A DNA stretch of 64,000 nt from a virus, in IMG/VR virus record IMGVR_UViG_3300009503_000019, positions 57,042 through 121,041 of that record; one strand, given 5' to 3'. Both the position numbers and the translations under genes were made by a program. Numbering within the stretch: position 1 is the stretch's first letter; each line of letters begins with the position of its first letter. A model generated the notes under the pieces. It was not told where the DNA came from, ran no database searches, and worked only from the letters and a program-made list of their open reading frames with translations. This document shows, one piece after another, positions 42,333-50,703 of this stretch.

Positions 42333-42864
42333 CGGCGCCTCCTAATTTAATTTTTTTATCTATTTTTTCAAACTGTTTATCAAAATCATCCATTTTCCTG
42401 GCAACTGCTGGAACTTTCCCGATTAAAGTTTGAAATATCAATAATTTTATCATTCTCTCTCTGTTCATATTCAAAACAATGCGCAATTGCTCGGCATATT
42501 CTCTTGAATATCCAAGAGCGGTAACATCTGATACTAATACTTTGAATTTTATCTTCGAAATAGGTGGAACATTTTTGAATATTTTATTTATAATTCGTTC
42601 ATCATATTCTTTAACTGTAATATTATTATACATTTGTTCAATTAATTTAAATCTTAAAAGATTTAGGCTCGCACCTATATAGGCACGAGCTTGAGTTCTA
42701 ATAAGATTTTTGTCTTTATAAAATTCTGGGAATAAGTCAAGAAAATCTTCTTCTTTAAGTTTCAAAAATTTCAATATTTTGTCATAGATTTCATCAAACT
42801 CATCCTCTGTAATCCAAAACACATAACTACTTTTATCATCCGCAGTAACATTTTTCACAGGCAT
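42277..42864 (-). CDS. unknown protein in AAA+ operon
   Basis: 195 residues, AAGGAGG upstream. Helical: DEFDEIYDKILKFLKLKEEDF, a central GYSREYAEQLRIVLNMNRERM and a Lys-rich tail (NSRDKSVQKRSAG) that lies in the overlap with the next gene. No motif recognised. Confidence 0.6.
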   Translation of the reverse strand: MPVKNVTADDKSSYVFWITEDEFDEIYDKILKFLKLKEEDFLDLFPEFYKDKNLIRTQARAYIGASLNLLRFKLIEQMYNNITVKEYDERIINKIFKNVPPISKIKFKVLVSDVTALGYSREYAEQLRIVLNMNRERMIKLLIFQTLIGKVPAVARKMDDFDKQFEKIDKKIKLGGADGKKRNSRDKSVQKRSAG

Positions 42865-43003
42865 TCTTTTCCTCCTTATTATTCAACAGTCTTACTGGAC
42901 AATTCTTGAACTTGTCACTACAATAATTTAATTTATACAGATATTTACAATCTCCAATGATTTGACCATTTTTAATAACAATCAAAAATTTTTTTCTTTT
43001 CAT
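42836..43003 (-). CDS. small cysteine-rich protein in AAA+ operon
   Basis: 55 residues, start codon overlapping the previous stop (ATGA), end overlapping the next start. Sequence: a basic beta N-terminus (KRKKFLIVIKNGQIIGDC), then cysteines at 19, 28, 35, 49, 52 and 54, enough for a zinc site. Coupling to both neighbours is the main support. Confidence 0.55.
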   Translation of the reverse strand: MKRKKFLIVIKNGQIIGDCKYLYKLNYCSDKFKNCPVRLLNNKEEKNACEKCYCG

Positions 43004-43191
43004 TTCTTATCTTCCACAATAGCAACGTCTTCTTTAATTTGAGGCTCTAGATAGTATTCTGCATGTTTATGAACTTTCATTTTTCCAATATTTTTGGTTA
43101 TTTTTTGAATAACGTCACATTTTTTCCCAATAAAACCCATTCCTTCGGCAGTAACTTTCCCATCTTTAATTACGATTTTGATTTTAGGCAT
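43000..43191 (-). CDS. DUF2997-like small protein
   Basis: 63 residues, AAGGAGG upstream. The sequence KIKIVIKDGKVTAEGMGFIGKKCDVIQKIT fits the DUF2997 pattern (strand, strand, G-F-x-G-K-x-C, helix). This small family is often encoded next to DUF1257/Ycf35 genes, as here. Function unknown. The compact beta-beta-alpha form could bind a partner in the operon. Confidence 0.6.
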   Translation of the reverse strand: MPKIKIVIKDGKVTAEGMGFIGKKCDVIQKITKNIGKMKVHKHAEYYLEPQIKEDVAIVEDKK

Positions 43192-43207
43192 TGATTCCTC
43201 CTTTTAT

Positions 43208-43510
43208 TTAGTCGACTTCAACTTCCAATATAATTGAATCTTCTGTTCTTGTCTCTCTAAAAATATATCCATTTACTTTAAATATTGATGATTTCACTTC
43301 TTCACAAGCGTATTCATTCAATATTTTATTCACTTTAGAGTGATCTACTGAATCAAATGTGATTTTATCCTTTGTAATTTTTATAGGACGATATAAATCC
43401 CCTTCAATACAATTCTTTGATGAATTGTAAGTATATCCCAGCTTTTTGCATACTTTTTTCAAAATATTTGTGTTTTTTATCTGAACATCTACATTTACTG
43501 TCTGTGACAT
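43208..43510 (-). CDS. Ycf35-like (DUF1257) protein
   Basis: 100 residues, AAGGAGG upstream. IKNTNILKKVCKKLGYTY, then a strand-rich region with VNKILNEYACEEVKSS and a C-terminal strand pair. It matches the DUF1257/Ycf35 layout: start helix with a Leu-Gly motif, central strands, conserved end. Ycf35 is found in cyanobacteria, plastids and some phages and has no established function. Encoded directly after the Ycf46-like AAA+ gene. Confidence 0.55.
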   Translation of the reverse strand: MSQTVNVDVQIKNTNILKKVCKKLGYTYNSSKNCIEGDLYRPIKITKDKITFDSVDHSKVNKILNEYACEEVKSSIFKVNGYIFRETRTEDSIILEVEVD

Positions 43511-43542
43511 TTTTAACCTCCTTTTTTTTAAAATTTATATCA

Positions 43543-45210
43543 TTATTGCAAATCTTTCAAGTCTTTTGAAGAAATTTCTTCTGACGCAGTTAGATCTTCC
43601 TTTACAATGGAACTTGCAGGAATTGCTATTTTCTCTGCATCTTTCTTCAATATCTTGATTTCAGCGTCGTCCGCAATACCTTTTGTTTCCATAATGCTAT
43701 TAATTAATACCTCATTAGTTAATTTACTTTCTTGGCCATTTAAAATGCATACACAATGTTTAATAACGGCATCTTTAATTGCAGATTCTATTTCTGCTCC
43801 AGTAAGTTTCTTGGATATTGCTTTTTGAGCCAGGGTATTGATATCTAAATTAGATTTGTCTACTTTATATTTATCCAAGTGAATGTTAACAATTTCTCTT
43901 GCTTCAGTTAGAGAAGGGAGGTCAACAAAGAATATCTGATCAAATCTCTCTCTTCTTTTAAGAGGTGCAGGTAAATTAGATACGCTATTGGCAGTAGCAA
44001 TAACAAATACCTTTTTCTTTATTTCTTGCATCCATGTTAAGAACATTCCAAATACTTTCGCAGTAGTTCCTGCATCTGAAACATTTGAACTTTGAACACC
44101 TGCAAATACTTTATCAATTTCATCAATGAATAGAACGATAGGAGACATCAATTCTACTCTTTTGAGAATATTTTTCAGATTCTGTTCGGACGCCCCCACA
44201 TACCTGTGGAATATTTGAGAAGGATCAAGAATTACCAATGGCCAGTTGAATTCTTTAGCAATTGCTTTAGATACATATGATTTTCCAGTTCCAGGTATTC
44301 CGAAAAGCATAATTCCTTTAGGTAATGGAAGATTATGTTGTTCTCTAACTATATCATAATTCTCAATTATTTTTTTTGTATTTAATATGAATTCTTTCAA
44401 TTTATCCATTCCACCAACATCTTTTAGTCTAGGGCATTCTTCTAAATCTATAGGGATTAAACCATTCTTAATAAGAATTTCCTTTTTAAAATTCAACAGG
44501 TCATTGATGAATTCTTCACATGTTTCAGATACAACAACTGCATGAGACAAACCATGCTCTTGTTCTATTGAAGAACATCCTTTTAAAATATCTTTAACGA
44601 TATTGATATTGTCAGAAATCCATTTTGCTTTATGTCCGTGGATTTCTGATTTTGCAATTGATAAAACTACTCGTTTAAAACTTTTTTCACTATATTCAAG
44701 AACATAATCCAGAACAATAGCATGATCATTTAATCCTTTTGGTAATTCTCCATATCCACCATACATCACAACGGCTAATCCTCTTTCAATAGCTGCTGTA
44801 AAAATATCTACAAATTCTTTATGTTCATACCATTGATCTGGTGCTTGCATAATAAGAATTATAGGGTCACCTGTTTTCTCAGCTTCTAATCCGAGTTCTG
44901 CAATAATTTCTACTATAGATTTTTGATAAAATTCATCTCCTTCTCTAAAAGGAGACAAAGCATCCCATTTTTTTATAATTCTAGTCTTCTTTATATTAGC
45001 GGGAATAGCTAGAAAAATATCTTCGAGAATTTCCCTCAATATCGTTCCTCTTACCCAAATAAATGGTGGATCACTTCTTAAGAAATCTGCAAATTTCTTT
45101 CTAAAAATTTCTCTTTCACTTTTTACTTCCTGTTCAATCTTTGTTAAACTTAATTCTTCTGTTTTATGTTCTTTTATTTCTTGTTCAGAACCATTGGCCT
45201 TTTTTGGCAT
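43543..45210 (-). CDS. Ycf46-like AAA+ ATPase
   Basis: 555 residues from ATG 45210, with AAAGGAGG upstream; the frame extends 11 codons further without one. The N-terminal 260 residues resemble the degenerate ATPase-like domain of Ycf46 (FLRSDPPFIWVRG, GDPIILIMQAP). The AAA+ module has GIPGTGKS (304-311, Walker A), LFIDEID (360-366, Walker B), ATANS (sensor 1), RRERFDQIFFVDLP (arginine finger region) and LTGAEIESAIKDA (sensor 2). A protein remodelling motor is expected. Operon partners are the JAMM peptidase upstream and Ycf35-like downstream. Confidence 0.75.
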   Translation of the reverse strand: MPKKANGSEQEIKEHKTEELSLTKIEQEVKSEREIFRKKFADFLRSDPPFIWVRGTILREILEDIFLAIPANIKKTRIIKKWDALSPFREGDEFYQKSIVEIIAELGLEAEKTGDPIILIMQAPDQWYEHKEFVDIFTAAIERGLAVVMYGGYGELPKGLNDHAIVLDYVLEYSEKSFKRVVLSIAKSEIHGHKAKWISDNINIVKDILKGCSSIEQEHGLSHAVVVSETCEEFINDLLNFKKEILIKNGLIPIDLEECPRLKDVGGMDKLKEFILNTKKIIENYDIVREQHNLPLPKGIMLFGIPGTGKSYVSKAIAKEFNWPLVILDPSQIFHRYVGASEQNLKNILKRVELMSPIVLFIDEIDKVFAGVQSSNVSDAGTTAKVFGMFLTWMQEIKKKVFVIATANSVSNLPAPLKRRERFDQIFFVDLPSLTEAREIVNIHLDKYKVDKSNLDINTLAQKAISKKLTGAEIESAIKDAVIKHCVCILNGQESKLTNEVLINSIMETKGIADDAEIKILKKDAEKIAIPASSIVKEDLTASEEISSKDLKDLQ

Positions 45211-45233
45211 ACTTGCACCTCCTTTATTTATAT

Positions 45234-45899
45234 TTATTTCCATTTTCTAAAATCAATATAATCTTCATTGAAACGATATCCATAGATCTTTTTTGCATAT
45301 TTTGAAAATTCATTCAATTTCTCATTTATCCACTCTTTATCTACTTCAAATAAATCTTCGTCATCAGGTTCAATAAAATTATTGCCAATCTTTATTCTTA
45401 CATTCATATATACACTGGTAACTCCATTGAAAATTGAGAATTTATCATCTTTATCATCTGTCCCAGAAAATCTGGTATTATGCAATTCTCCAGGATGAGA
45501 ATGAATAATTAAAATTGGAACTCCTATTAAATTTTTTGTTGAATATGTTACAGAAGCTGCGGACGCTTCTTGTTCTGGTAATTCTAATAAGTATTCACCA
45601 TTTTTTTCTGTAATTATAACGACAGCTTCCGTATCATATTTATGTTTTACTTTTTTTAAGAAAACTAATGATGTTAATATCAATTTTGCAGGAATATTCA
45701 ACGGTTTTTGAATAACAATTTTTTCTTCTAAATCCTCGATCTTTGCAAATGGATTTATATTTATTTTTTTGATAATGTACATCAATTCATTTTTAATTAC
45801 TTGAAATATTCCATTTCTGGCCATAATCACATTTATTTTTCCTTCTTCAGCATCTTCAATTCTTTCAATGTGTTTGAAATTATCTTTTTTTATTGGCAT
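45234..45899 (-). CDS. JAMM/MPN+ metallopeptidase
   Basis: 221 residues, AAGGAGG upstream. The JAMM zinc site is complete: IIHSHPG (H133, H135) followed by FSGTDD (S145, D148), with E91 in TEAVVI as likely catalytic Glu. Related enzymes remove ubiquitin-like modifiers or process sulphur-carrier proteins; some bacterial forms act in defence. An N-terminal 60-residue extension is unexplained. First gene of the operon, ending nine bases before the longest reading of the AAA+ gene. Substrate unknown. Confidence 0.75.
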   Translation of the reverse strand: MPIKKDNFKHIERIEDAEEGKINVIMARNGIFQVIKNELMYIIKKININPFAKIEDLEEKIVIQKPLNIPAKLILTSLVFLKKVKHKYDTEAVVIITEKNGEYLLELPEQEASAASVTYSTKNLIGVPILIIHSHPGELHNTRFSGTDDKDDKFSIFNGVTSVYMNVRIKIGNNFIEPDDEDLFEVDKEWINEKLNEFSKYAKKIYGYRFNEDYIDFRKWK

Positions 45900-45955
45900 T
45901 AAAACACCTCCTTTTTTGAATTTTATATGATTTTTATAACAAAAATTTCAAATTT

Positions 45956-47500
45956 TTAAGGTGAAATTATAGTCAATGATTCAAGTTTAAAGACTGTAAC
46001 CATTGAATACAATTTATTTTCTATTTTATCTGGTAATTCTAAAGTAGATTCCCCTTCTATATAATATTTTTTTCCATCTAATGTTTCTATTTCTGCATTA
46101 AATTGTTCGAATGGAAAATATACGGTTACATTTCTAAAATTTGTATTTATAATAGTCATTATATCATCAGCTTCTACAATGCCACCTGGCGGAATTGAAT
46201 CTAGATAATCAGAAATTAATGTTTTTAAAGTATTTATATTGATTTTACCTTTAATTTTAATAGTTAATTTCACTTTTGCTACTTGTACTAACCTGACTTT
46301 CATATCCATATTAACTAATGAATTCTCATCAACATAAGACTGAATTTGTGTAGCAGAATAATTTTTTAAATGAACAGTTATAGAGCTTAATCCAGTAGTA
46401 GCAGGTATCGCTATAATAAGCTTTTCATCAATAGTATTCCGTTCTTTAGGATCAGTAACAATATCATAATAATATGTTCCTTGAGAAAAAGAATATAATT
46501 CTCCGTATCCAAATCTATAAGCTCCAAATGTGCCATATCCGAAAGGCATTCCTTTAGAAAATCCTTCTACATAGTCAACATCATAAATCATTTTTCCTGA
46601 TATTATAGTTCCATCATCCTTTTCTAATTTGAAATTTGGATCATTAAAATCGATAGTTAATTCTAGGGCATAATTACCATTATATTCGAATTCAGTAACC
46701 GGGATTTCTGTAGTTCCTTTATATGAAAGTTTGCCTGTATCATAATCTAATTTATCAACATAAATATCCGCAGAATTTGCATATACGGATCTAACAATAA
46801 CTTCATCTTTGAAAGAGACTGGAATAACATTTTTGCAACTAAATGCATTTTTAATTCGTGATACGATAGCAGGTTTTGTAATAAATTCTCTTGTATTTAA
46901 AGCATCTATGATTTGTTGATAAAATTCTTCATTAGTTACTTTTTTTGTGCCTTGAGAAAATGGATCATTGGATATTTCAACATAAGGATAAGGGAAATTT
47001 CTTATTTCTACTATACTATCTGCAGGAATATTATACTGATCCCCTTCTTCAAATGCTTCTAGTATTATCGGGACATAATAGAATTTTTTATTTTCATCAT
47101 AATAACTGCTCATTTCTTCTTTGGAAATTGATTGCGATTCTATTGGATAAAAAGATAATCCAGTATTAGAAACAAATTCATTCAAATATGATATATATAT
47201 CGATATTGGTTCTGCAAAATAAATTCTTACCAATCCTCTTGCTTTTGTAGAAGCTTGACGAGTAACAAAAAAATTTGATGCGTATTTATCCATTAACTCT
47301 TCAGGCATTGTGGAATAGTTAGATAAGAATGACATTTCTACACTTTGATTAAACATGTTGAGATAATGAGAAATCAAATATGCCGATGCACTTACAAATA
47401 AATCATAATAAGGAGTTCCGGGTCTCAAATCTAAGGAAGGAAACTTCTCTTTTAATAAAGTAACAATGACTTTTTCTATTTCTTCTACAGGTATAATCAT
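45956..47500 (-). CDS. baseplate J-like protein
   Basis: 514 residues from ATG 47500, predicted near-leaderless. N-terminus with FPSLDLRPGTPYYDLFVSASA, a typical baseplate-J opening, then QASTKARGLVRIYF, VPIILEAFEEGDQYNIPA and, near the end, KIKGKININTLKTLISDYLDSIPPGG, matching the family's final domain. It forms the wedge of the baseplate of contractile tails. Its transcription unit is separate from the other tail genes. Confidence 0.8.
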   Translation of the reverse strand: MIIPVEEIEKVIVTLLKEKFPSLDLRPGTPYYDLFVSASAYLISHYLNMFNQSVEMSFLSNYSTMPEELMDKYASNFFVTRQASTKARGLVRIYFAEPISIYISYLNEFVSNTGLSFYPIESQSISKEEMSSYYDENKKFYYVPIILEAFEEGDQYNIPADSIVEIRNFPYPYVEISNDPFSQGTKKVTNEEFYQQIIDALNTREFITKPAIVSRIKNAFSCKNVIPVSFKDEVIVRSVYANSADIYVDKLDYDTGKLSYKGTTEIPVTEFEYNGNYALELTIDFNDPNFKLEKDDGTIISGKMIYDVDYVEGFSKGMPFGYGTFGAYRFGYGELYSFSQGTYYYDIVTDPKERNTIDEKLIIAIPATTGLSSITVHLKNYSATQIQSYVDENSLVNMDMKVRLVQVAKVKLTIKIKGKININTLKTLISDYLDSIPPGGIVEADDIMTIINTNFRNVTVYFPFEQFNAEIETLDGKKYYIEGESTLELPDKIENKLYSMVTVFKLESLTIISP

Positions 47501-47508
47501 CAAAAAAA

Positions 47509-47537
47509 ATTATAGATATTTTTTTATTTTAATTCAA
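47509..47537 (-). promoter_or_regulatory. promoter of baseplate J gene, near-leaderless
   Basis: Minus strand: TTGAAT (47537-47532), 17-base spacer, TATAAT (47514-47509), eight bases to the ATG at 47500. A copy of the 22-bp repeat lies ten bases upstream of the -35 box. Confidence 0.75.
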
Positions 47538-47547
47538 ATAAAAAAAA

Positions 47548-47569
47548 TAGGTTGTGATAGGAATAAGGA
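47548..47569 (+). repeat. 22-bp repeat, left copy (inverted relative to 48397)
   Basis: Its first twenty bases are TAGGTTGTGATAGGAATAAG, and it is an exact reverse complement of the copy at 48397-48418. The pair flanks the zinc-ribbon gene. Relative to the baseplate J promoter it reads in the same direction as the right copy does relative to its own promoter. Confidence 0.85.
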
Positions 47570-47584
47570 ATGTTTTACTTCAAT

Positions 47585-48364
47585 TTATTTTTTCTTCAAT
47601 TGATTTTTTAGCTTCTTCAACTCTTCTAGATTTTTAGGATCATCCGCAATCTTAACTCCATTTGGAATTGGGATTTTCCTCCACTTTATTGCAAAATAAA
47701 CTTCTTTAGATGGAGGATTTTGGATAGCAACTGTTCTGCCATTAGGATCAGAAAAACTAATTCTCTGTTTTTCTGGAATTTCTACTTTAATTATATGATG
47801 ATTCATTGTAGATAAATAGAAACGAGTTCTCACTTCGTTTGGAAGATTAAAATGATACTTCTCTTTCAAGGTTTTTATCATTGATTCTGATACCGGTTTA
47901 TCATCGGGTAATTTGAATGTGGGTTGAATTATGATGATATCTCCATAACTGGCCAATTTCGTAATATTTTTTGTGAGACATTCTTCACAAACGGGGACAG
48001 TGATCTCCATACCATTAAATAGATGATTTGTATATTCTTTCGTTTCCATGATGTAGATTTTTGTCAAATTTCCGGTTTTGTGATTGGATAATTCCGCCTT
48101 TGTCTTGACTATTGCCCATTTATTTCCGCATTTTTCGCATTTGAAATATCGAGGCATTTCTTTTCTGCAGGTGGGGCATATATATTCAACTACACCTGCA
48201 GAAAGAACAGCTCCACTCAGTTTTACCTTTTCTCCGGTTAAACCGGAGAAAAGGATTAATTCTAAATCGTCCCCAGAAAATTCTTTCTGGAGACTAATTT
48301 TTGTTTCCTGGTCCCCATAGGACCAGTACCTTCCACATTCTTTACAATGATATACTTTTGTCAT
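47585..48364 (-). CDS. multi-zinc-ribbon protein
   Basis: 259 residues from ATG 48364 with AAGGAGG upstream; a longer frame to 48412 lacks a site. CKECGRYWSYG, CPTC, CEKCGNKWAI and CEEC give four CxxC knuckles, two zinc ribbons, in the first 130 residues. The C-terminal part is alpha/beta with a DPNGRTVAIQNPPSKEVYF segment. The family was not identified; transcription-factor-like or RNA-binding roles are possible. Flanked by perfect 22-bp inverted repeats. Confidence 0.65.
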   Translation of the reverse strand: MTKVYHCKECGRYWSYGDQETKISLQKEFSGDDLELILFSGLTGEKVKLSGAVLSAGVVEYICPTCRKEMPRYFKCEKCGNKWAIVKTKAELSNHKTGNLTKIYIMETKEYTNHLFNGMEITVPVCEECLTKNITKLASYGDIIIIQPTFKLPDDKPVSESMIKTLKEKYHFNLPNEVRTRFYLSTMNHHIIKVEIPEKQRISFSDPNGRTVAIQNPPSKEVYFAIKWRKIPIPNGVKIADDPKNLEELKKLKNQLKKK

Positions 48365-48396
48365 TTTTACCTCCTTTTTTACTTTTTTTAAAAAAA

Positions 48397-48418
48397 TCCT
48401 TATTCCTATCACAACCTA
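48397..48418 (-). repeat. 22-bp repeat, right copy
   Basis: Exact inverted copy of 47548-47569. It lies 29 bases upstream of the -35 box of the plus-strand promoter at 48448, in the same orientation relative to that promoter as the left copy to its own. Confidence 0.85.
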
Positions 48419-48447
48419 AATTATTTATAACAGATTTTTTCAAAGAT

Positions 48448-48476
48448 TTGACTTTAGATTTATTAAATTATATAAT
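48448..48476 (+). promoter_or_regulatory. promoter giving a leaderless mRNA
   Basis: TTGACT at 48448-48453, 17-base spacer, TATAAT at 48471-48476, six bases, ATG at 48483. No ribosome site exists before this gene. Confidence 0.8.
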
Positions 48477-48482
48477 TTTCTT

Positions 48483-48833
48483 ATGACATATTTAAAACAT
48501 GCTCAATATTTACCATATTATCCTTATCAACCCGCTCCTCCTTCAACACCACCATTGACAGCTCAAGATTTGTTACATGATTTAATAGCAGGTGGATTAT
48601 TAAGTGCAGGAGCAATTGGGGCATTATCTTTTTTTCAAAGACGAGCTCTTCAAGGAATTCCTTATGTTAAAGGTCCAGAAATAGAACGATTAGCTAGGAG
48701 AGCAGCTCTTATAGAAAAATTATATGGCCCAGCGTTATTATTAGTATTATTGCCACCGGCATTTGATATTGCATATAGAATATTAAATAGAAAGAATATA
48801 AATCAACCTATACAAGGAGGATTTATGATATGA
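48483..48833 (+). CDS. hydrophobic virion-type protein with KxA motif
   Basis: 116 residues, predicted leaderless. The N-terminus MTYLKHAQYLPYY carries the recurrent L-K-H-A motif. A Pro-rich linker is followed by two hydrophobic helices (GGLLSAGAIGALSFF and LLLVLLPPAFDIAYRIL). Layout resembles the small proteins upstream of the capsid gene. Coupled by a four-base overlap to the next gene. Confidence 0.65.
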   Translation: MTYLKHAQYLPYYPYQPAPPSTPPLTAQDLLHDLIAGGLLSAGAIGALSFFQRRALQGIPYVKGPEIERLARRAALIEKLYGPALLLVLLPPAFDIAYRILNRKNINQPIQGGFMI

Positions 48834-49882
48834 AAATAGATTTTCTTGATGATTATGATAAGGAAATATTAAAGAAAATAGCATCTTCTGAAAAAATTCC
48901 TGATATAGTGTATCAAGCTACGCCTAAAAATTATAGGAATCTCCCACCTGAAAGTTATGGATTAATTATTGTTGCTTCTGATGATAAAATCCATAAAAAA
49001 TTTCCTTGTGCAGATGGAGCTTCTACATGGTTATCTATGCAGTATTTTGTCAGAACTCGACAAAATTTACATCCTGAAGCACAAAAAATTGCTGCTTCTA
49101 TGCTTAAAAAGAATTGTAAAAAATATGATATTAAGCCCCATCCTATTATTGAAAAACTAGCTCAAGATGATATTTCCTCAAATGTTTATCATGAAAAAAC
49201 TGAAACACCTCCGCTTGAAGGTGATTTTTTACTTCCTGAAAAAGGCCATCTTCCTGTAAAAGGAAGGGATGATTTACAAAAATATATAAATGCATTTGAT
49301 CAAATAACCGCACCATATTCTTCAGATGAAAAAAAGAAAATTGCATTTAATATAGTGAAACTTTCTAAAGGATATGATGTAGAAGTTCCAGATAATATAA
49401 AATCTCTTGCAAAATCCCATGCTGAGGAAACTTTAAAAGAAACAATGAAACCTACGGAAATTAAGACCGCAATGAATAAATTTCTTGCACATAAACTTGA
49501 CTTATTACCTCGAGATAGAGTAGACGAAGCAAAAAAATTATTTAAGAAAGCAAGTATTCTTAAAATAAAAGTTCCTCCAGATATAAAAGCATATGCAAAA
49601 AGAGGTTTCAGTGTTCTTTCTAATGAAGGATTCGAAATCAGAGCAAGTATATTGGAAGAAAGAGGAGAGTTTGAAGCTTTACCCTTGTTAGATTATATTT
49701 ATAAAAAAGCATATGAATCCTCTTCTAATGAAGCCGAATTAGAAAAACTTGCAAGGGCATTAGAACAGTTTGATTATCGATATCGATTATTTGAATTATG
49801 GGATAGAGAAATTCCCGATCCATATTTGACATTGAGTTCGATAGAATTTCCGAAACTAGAAAAAAAAGAAGAAAAAAAATAG
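48830..49882 (+). CDS. protein with KxA motif and three related internal repeats
   Basis: 350 residues, GGAGG upstream. N-terminus: DKEILKKIASSEKIP, a copy of the recurrent motif. Three internal units share an I-A-x(n)-K-x(n)-[YI]-[DK]-[IV]-x-[VP] helix-turn-helix: AQKIAASMLKKNCKKYDIKP, KKKIAFNIVKLSKGYDVEVP and DEAKKLFKKASILKIKVP. The second unit opens with FLLPEKGHLPVKGRDDLQ, resembling the YALP-type domain known from phage head proteins. Probably virion-associated; function unknown. Confidence 0.65.
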   Translation: MKIDFLDDYDKEILKKIASSEKIPDIVYQATPKNYRNLPPESYGLIIVASDDKIHKKFPCADGASTWLSMQYFVRTRQNLHPEAQKIAASMLKKNCKKYDIKPHPIIEKLAQDDISSNVYHEKTETPPLEGDFLLPEKGHLPVKGRDDLQKYINAFDQITAPYSSDEKKKIAFNIVKLSKGYDVEVPDNIKSLAKSHAEETLKETMKPTEIKTAMNKFLAHKLDLLPRDRVDEAKKLFKKASILKIKVPPDIKAYAKRGFSVLSNEGFEIRASILEERGEFEALPLLDYIYKKAYESSSNEAELEKLARALEQFDYRYRLFELWDREIPDPYLTLSSIEFPKLEKKEEKK

Positions 49883-50044
49883 TTATTTCTTTTTATTATC
49901 ATAATAATATAAATCATAACTATTATTTACATTATTGTTGATAAAATCAGTTATTGTTCCATCGAAGTTATTTTGATAATGATTCTTTTCACATCTATTA
50001 TTTTTTTTAAGTTTACTTAGACAGTAAATACATTTTTTGGACAT
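49883..50044 (-). CDS. small protein with zinc-binding cysteines
   Basis: 53 residues, AAGGAGG upstream. N-terminus MSKKCIYCLSKLKKNNRC, a CxxC plus a third Cys, then an Asn/Tyr/Asp-rich tail. Stop codon directly abuts the stop of the convergent gene. Found by reading the sequence because it is short. Confidence 0.55.
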   Translation of the reverse strand: MSKKCIYCLSKLKKNNRCEKNHYQNNFDGTITDFINNNVNNSYDLYYYDNKKK

Positions 50045-50081
50045 ACTCAAACCTCCTTTTGGATTACAATTATCTTATAAC

Positions 50082-50681
50082 TTAATTTATGATTTTATCT
50101 TCAGAATCGGATTCAGGAAATAGCTTTATAGGTTGAGTCATTACTTCAGCACCTGCAAGTAAATTTAAATAGTATATACTACCTTTTAATTTTGAAAGAT
50201 AAATATATTCATTATTTTTATATTGAGTATATTTTTCAATGATGTCTCCTATTTCTGCATGTTCTAATAGAAATTCATTTTTCATTAACAATAAAATTGT
50301 TCTTAACATTGAAAAATATATTTTTGTAGCTTCCTCTTCAGAAGTTGTTGGAAGAAATGGATTAGTTTCCCTCATTTTTAAGAATTCTTCGATAATTTTT
50401 TTAATTGTGGAATTATCTTTAAGCAATTTTAATATAGTTAAACACAATATTACCAAAAATTCTGATGGAGAAACTTCATCATCCGCGGGTATATTATTGA
50501 ATTCTTCTTTACTTATTCCTTTAATCATTAATAAAACAGTATTAGATATAAAATTAAGAACTAAAGAATGAGGAACTTGTGAAAATTTCTTTACTGCAAT
50601 ATCTGAAAAATCTTTTAATTGATCTTCAATATGTGTATCTATTTCTTTTATAGTCATATCTATTAATTCTGTATTAGTCAT
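50082..50681 (-). CDS. unknown helical protein
   Basis: 199 residues, AAGGAGG upstream. Long amphipathic helices (LILCLTILKLLKDNS-like ILCLTILKLLK, SMLRTILLLMKNEF, LKGSIYYLNLLAGAEV). No membrane segment is certain. Co-transcribed with the DHH phosphoesterase. Function unknown. Confidence 0.6.
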   Translation of the reverse strand: MTNTELIDMTIKEIDTHIEDQLKDFSDIAVKKFSQVPHSLVLNFISNTVLLMIKGISKEEFNNIPADDEVSPSEFLVILCLTILKLLKDNSTIKKIIEEFLKMRETNPFLPTTSEEEATKIYFSMLRTILLLMKNEFLLEHAEIGDIIEKYTQYKNNEYIYLSKLKGSIYYLNLLAGAEVMTQPIKLFPESDSEDKIIN

Positions 50682-50703
50682 GGGTATAACCTCCTTTTCC
50701 TTA

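Noticed and set aside
47548-48418. Insertion sequence with terminal inverted repeats
   Set aside because: The enclosed gene has no transposase motif, and no target duplication is evident; an upstream regulatory element explains the orientation better.
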